From Bacteroidales bacterium UBA6340 (lineage in GTDB: Bacteria; Bacteroidota; Bacteroidia; Bacteroidales; Paludibacteraceae), in contig DJSG01000051.1 in assembly GCA_002440265.1 (NCBI GenBank), positions 59,470-84,225 on the forward strand: DNA of 24,756 bases, written 5' to 3'. Every line of letters begins with the position of its first letter. Position 1 is the first letter of the stretch. Below are positions 21,327 to 24,756 of the stretch, in pieces. The position numbers and the translations under genes are program-made. The notes below the pieces were generated by a model that worked only from the letters and a program-made list of their open reading frames with translations, was not told the DNA's origin and did not search any database.

Positions 21327-24300
21327 ATGAGAAACAGATTTATTTCTCTACTGGCAGTGCTTGCCGTCAGTATCGGCATGCACGCCGCAGTCAGCACCGG
21401 CACCTGTGGTGCCGACCTTACGTGGTCGTACGACACCAGTACGGGCGTACTCACTATCTCCGGTTCGGGAGATATGCCGAACTATGGCGGCGAAAAGTAT
21501 TACAGTGATGTCCCATGGTATTCCATCCAAAGCGACATCACGCAAGTCTCGTTGCCCGCCGAACTCACCTCTATTGGCGACAATGTGTTCCGTTCCTGCA
21601 CCAAACTGCGCACTATCACTATCCCCAACAAGGTCAAGACAATCGGCAAGTATGCTTTCCGCAGTTGTACCGCTCTCGTTACCATTACTATCGGCACCGG
21701 TGTAGAGGTGATTGGTGATTACGCCTTTGGCGGTTGTACCCAATTGGTGTCGCCGACCCTTCCTAATTCACTTGTCACAATAGGAGCCTACGCTTTCTAT
21801 GATTGTGACCGCTTTGCCACGGTTCGTATCCCGAACCTTGTTACATCGATTGGTGATTATGCGTACTATATGTGCGATGCCTTGCATACCGTAAAGTGCG
21901 GTGATGCGGTTGCCAGTATCGGGGCGAATGCCTTTTGCAGTTGCCGGAAACTGAATGCCATCAATCTTCCCAACTCTCTGACCACTATTGGAAAAGAAGC
22001 ATTTGAAAACACGGGACTCACCTCCATTGCCATTCCTGCCTATGTGGCTGTGATACCAAACAGTGCGTTTGAAAGTTGCTCTTCATTAGCCAAGGTATCT
22101 CTGCCCGAAGGTCTGCAAGCCATTAATGGAGAGGCCTTCCGGGGATGCAGCAGTCTGTCGGAAATCAACCTTCCGAATAATATCACCAATATCTATTCAA
22201 AAGCTTTCTCAGCGTGTTCAAATCTGAAGGAAATTGTTTTGCCCAACCAGTTGGCAAGTATTGGTGAATCCGTCTTCAGCGGTTGCGGACTGATCTCTGT
22301 AACGATTCCCAACAGCGTGGTAACAATAGGTTCGTCAGCATTCAGTAATTGCAACAGTCTGTCTGCCGTTACCTTTCCCGGTTCTGTAACCACCATTGGT
22401 GATGGCGCATTTGAGGGTTGTAGCCGCCTGAGGTCCATTGTTATTCCTAACAGCGTAAACTCCATAGGAAGTTCCGCTTTTGAGGATTGTTACGCACTGC
22501 AGTCTATCACACTCAATGAAGGCATCACCACAATCGGCAGCAGTGCTTTCGCGGATTGCGAGGGGTTGTCGGCTATTACGATTCCGAATACTGTAACTGC
22601 TATAAAGAATGGTACATTCTATGGCTGCTCCGCTTTATCCAATCTCGTTCTGTCTGACAACATCACTACGATAGGGGCGCAGGCTTTTGCGTATTGCAGC
22701 AATCTGAGTACCATAAAACTCCCCAGCCAACTGACCAATATGGATGGCGCGTTTGCCAATTGCACAGGATTGCAATCCATAGAAATCCCGAGTACGGTAG
22801 CAAGTATTAACCAATACAGTAATGGCAGTTCATACTATGGAACCTTTGAGTATTGTAAAAATCTGCGCAGTATCGTATTGCCCAACACTATGGTGAGTAT
22901 AGGTGAAGAGTCCTTCTATGGCTGTACAGGGTTAACAAGCATTACTATTCCTCATAGTGTTACGAGTATAGGAAGCAGTGCATTCTATGGGTGTACAGGG
23001 CTGACCGAAATAGAATTGCCGGAGAGTGTAAAGAGCATAGGAAGTTGGGCTTTCTGTGGCTGCACGGGGCTGAAGAGTATTGCTATTCCAAGCCAGATAA
23101 CCACTTTGACAAGGGATGTTTTGTCAAACTGTACCGGTCTGATGAGCGTTACGCTACCCGCCAGTCTGAAATCAATTTCTATGAGTGCTTTGTCCGGTTG
23201 TACAGGGTTGCAGTCCATCAAACTGCCGGAGGGTATGACTTATTTGGGAGAGTACGCTTTTAACAATTGTGACGGATTGAAAACCATCACTTTGCCGAGT
23301 ACATTGTCAAGTATGAGTGACCGGGTATTCTCGGGTTGCGACGGGCTGTCGGAAATCACCACCTTGGCAGTGATGCCACCGACTATCACGTCCTCTACCT
23401 TCAGCGGTATTCCCAATGCCGTGCCTATTCATGTGCCGTGCGGTGCGCGGGAGTTGTACTCCACAGAGAAGTACTGGCAGGACCTCACCACACTGAGCGA
23501 CGCCCCGACGGCTGTGGTTACATTGCAAGCCAACGAGGCACGTATGGGCGAAGCCGTGATGACTACCCAAAACACCTGCGACAATGATGAGGCGGTGATT
23601 ACGGCGTTCCCCAACCAAGGGTGCCGTTTCGTGAAGTGGAATGACGAGATTACCGACAACCCGCGCAAGATATTCGTGGTGGGTGACATCACCTACACCG
23701 CCATCTTCGAGGCAATGACCACCTACCAACTGTCGGTTGATTTCGACGGCACAATGGGTTACGTGACCGGTGCAGGCAGTTATATTGAGGGCGAGGAAGC
23801 CACCTTGACAGCCACTCCGTTGAGCGGGTACCGCTTTGAGAAGTGGAGCGACGGCGTGACCGACAACCCGCGCACACTCACTATGACGAAAGACACCACA
23901 CTCACTGCTGTCTTTATCCGTGGAGAGTACTGTGGCAAAGAGATTTTGTGGACATTGGAGGACAATACTTTGGCACTAAACGGAACAGGAGAGATGTACA
24001 ATCAGCCTTCCTTTGGTTGGTATGCCGAAGCGGACGACATCGCTGCCATCACGCTGTCGGAGGGCATCACCACCATCGGTACCAACGCATTTCTGGACTT
24101 GATGTTTGTGCCGTCGGTCACCATCCCCGCATCTGTGACCACCATTCACAAGCGTGCCTTTGAGAACTGCCGCAGTATGGCAACCGTCACTTTTGCCGAA
24201 AATAGCAAACTGAGAGAGGTGGGCAACTGGGCATTCTTCCAATGCCTGAGTCTCCGCGACATCAACCTGCCCGAAGGTGTTACCACCATTGGCAACGGAG

Positions 24301-24686
24301 CATTCTATGGCTGTGCGTACCTCGAGAACCTGACCCTGCCAAGCAGTGTGGAGACCATTGCCGACAACGGCTTTGCACTCTGCTCCAAACTCAAATCGAT
24401 GACGGTCAATGCTCCCGAACCGCCCGCCGTAGAGAGCAAGACCTTCGAGGATGTGGAGCGTAGTATCCCCGTGTATGTGCCTGTTGGCAGTGCCCCCAAG
24501 TACAAGGCGGCAGCCGTATGGAAAGAGTTCAATATCCAGTCCGAAGGCGAACCGACCGGCGTGGAGAACACCCTGTCTGCAGATAACGGCACCTCTCCCG
24601 CGGCACAGAAGATTGTCCGCGACGGGCAAGTGCTGATACTGCGCAGCGGCAAGACATACACGGTGACAGGAGTAGAGGTGGAGTAA
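21327..24686 (+). CDS. BspA-like leucine-rich-repeat surface protein with InlB-type repeats
   Basis: A 1119-residue exported protein, probably a surface adhesin or binding protein. The start at 21327 gives a signal peptide (MRNRFISLLAVLAVSIGMHA). Then comes a cap (GTCGADLTWSYD..LTISGSGDMPNY), followed by about 27 LRR units of 23 residues (LRR_5/BspA type, pattern IP.SVTSIGS.AF.GC..L) to about residue 690, and a closing motif VPIHVPCGARELY. Residues about 728-864 hold two InlB B-like repeats, each with F.KW.D..TDNPR. A second cap (YCGKEILWTLEDNTLALNGTGEMYN) and five or so more LRRs follow, closing with VYVPVGSAPKY. The tail (QVLILRSGKTYTVTGVEVE) resembles C-terminal ends seen on Bacteroidales exported proteins, perhaps a T9SS-like signal. 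A terminator follows the stop. Ligand unknown. Confidence 0.88.
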   Translation: MRNRFISLLAVLAVSIGMHAAVSTGTCGADLTWSYDTSTGVLTISGSGDMPNYGGEKYYSDVPWYSIQSDITQVSLPAELTSIGDNVFRSCTKLRTITIPNKVKTIGKYAFRSCTALVTITIGTGVEVIGDYAFGGCTQLVSPTLPNSLVTIGAYAFYDCDRFATVRIPNLVTSIGDYAYYMCDALHTVKCGDAVASIGANAFCSCRKLNAINLPNSLTTIGKEAFENTGLTSIAIPAYVAVIPNSAFESCSSLAKVSLPEGLQAINGEAFRGCSSLSEINLPNNITNIYSKAFSACSNLKEIVLPNQLASIGESVFSGCGLISVTIPNSVVTIGSSAFSNCNSLSAVTFPGSVTTIGDGAFEGCSRLRSIVIPNSVNSIGSSAFEDCYALQSITLNEGITTIGSSAFADCEGLSAITIPNTVTAIKNGTFYGCSALSNLVLSDNITTIGAQAFAYCSNLSTIKLPSQLTNMDGAFANCTGLQSIEIPSTVASINQYSNGSSYYGTFEYCKNLRSIVLPNTMVSIGEESFYGCTGLTSITIPHSVTSIGSSAFYGCTGLTEIELPESVKSIGSWAFCGCTGLKSIAIPSQITTLTRDVLSNCTGLMSVTLPASLKSISMSALSGCTGLQSIKLPEGMTYLGEYAFNNCDGLKTITLPSTLSSMSDRVFSGCDGLSEITTLAVMPPTITSSTFSGIPNAVPIHVPCGARELYSTEKYWQDLTTLSDAPTAVVTLQANEARMGEAVMTTQNTCDNDEAVITAFPNQGCRFVKWNDEITDNPRKIFVVGDITYTAIFEAMTTYQLSVDFDGTMGYVTGAGSYIEGEEATLTATPLSGYRFEKWSDGVTDNPRTLTMTKDTTLTAVFIRGEYCGKEILWTLEDNTLALNGTGEMYNQPSFGWYAEADDIAAITLSEGITTIGTNAFLDLMFVPSVTIPASVTTIHKRAFENCRSMATVTFAENSKLREVGNWAFFQCLSLRDINLPEGVTTIGNGAFYGCAYLENLTLPSSVETIADNGFALCSKLKSMTVNAPEPPAVESKTFEDVERSIPVYVPVGSAPKYKAAAVWKEFNIQSEGEPTGVENTLSADNGTSPAAQKIVRDGQVLILRSGKTYTVTGVEVE

Positions 24687-24705
24687 TAATGCGCAATGCA
24701 TAATG
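24685..24705. repeat. 7-bp tandem repeat over the LRR stop codon
   Basis: AATAATG, CGCAATG and CATAATG are three 7-nt units, the reverse complement of the CATTRYG family at 19900-19934. The first unit overlaps the TAA stop of the LRR gene. Confidence 0.65.
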
Positions 24706-24706
24706 A

Positions 24707-24733
24707 GGGGCTGCTCGCACGGGCAGCCCTTTT
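24707..24733 (+). terminator. Intrinsic terminator of the LRR gene
   Basis: GGGCTGC (24708-24714) pairs with GCAGCCC (24723-24729), and TTTT follows. It lies 21 nt after the stop codon. Confidence 0.85.
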
Positions 24734-24756
24734 AGTTAGTTGCTCCTTAAGAATTA

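Noticed and set aside
23976..24701. 241-codon open frame opposite the LRR gene end
   Set aside because: It is a shadow of the repetitive LRR coding sequence; no domain or promoter supports it.

Overview
The window looks like chromosomal DNA of a Bacteroidota species, most probably order Bacteroidales (Prevotella or a relative; genus not resolved). Seven sites match the Bacteroidota-type promoter (TTTG or TTG at -33, 19-20 nt spacer, TAnnTTTG at -7). Other supporting points are the SusA- and SusG-like amylases with Bacteroidales-type export signals, a BspA-like leucine-rich-repeat surface protein, and a tRNA with no encoded CCA.

Left part (1-4900), minus strand: a SIMPL-domain protein, a SusA-like GH13 neopullulanase, RNase P RNA (rnpB), tRNA-Gly(CCC) and an NrnA-like DHH phosphoesterase. 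Short hairpin repeats lie on both sides of the DHH gene.

Middle part (5007-10814), plus strand: a probable operon starting from a clear promoter. It encodes a small conserved protein of unknown function, a DegT-family sugar aminotransferase, a PglD/NeuD-like N-acyltransferase, a dedicated acyl carrier protein, two KAS III-type condensing enzymes and a FabG-like reductase. I read this as a cassette that makes a 4-amino-4,6-dideoxy sugar and caps its amine with a purpose-built 3-hydroxyacyl group for a surface glycan. The first KAS III is interrupted at a run of nine G residues; eight would restore an about 360-residue enzyme. This is a candidate phase-variation switch. A degenerate KilA-N fragment sits inside the operon.

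Accessory part (11183-15531), plus strand: a paralogue of the small unknown protein, a GT2 glycosyltransferase of mixed base composition, an AT-rich pair (ABC-type ATPase plus a TOPRIM-like partner) behind duplicated promoters, and a second glycosyltransferase 5 nt after the pair. The ATPase pair has the form of an uncharacterised defence module of the OLD/PARIS/AbiL type.

Right part, minus strand (15769-20413): a SusG-like GH13 lipoprotein whose 3' end overlaps a GH53 galactanase by 50 nt, then ferritin and a TlpA-like thioredoxin lipoprotein separated by 1 nt. On the plus strand (20875-24733) is a 1119-residue LRR surface protein with InlB-like repeats and a terminator.

Many intergenic regions carry tandem repeats with an 11-bp (or 22-bp) period and unrelated unit sequences. 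This layer is not explained by the genes.
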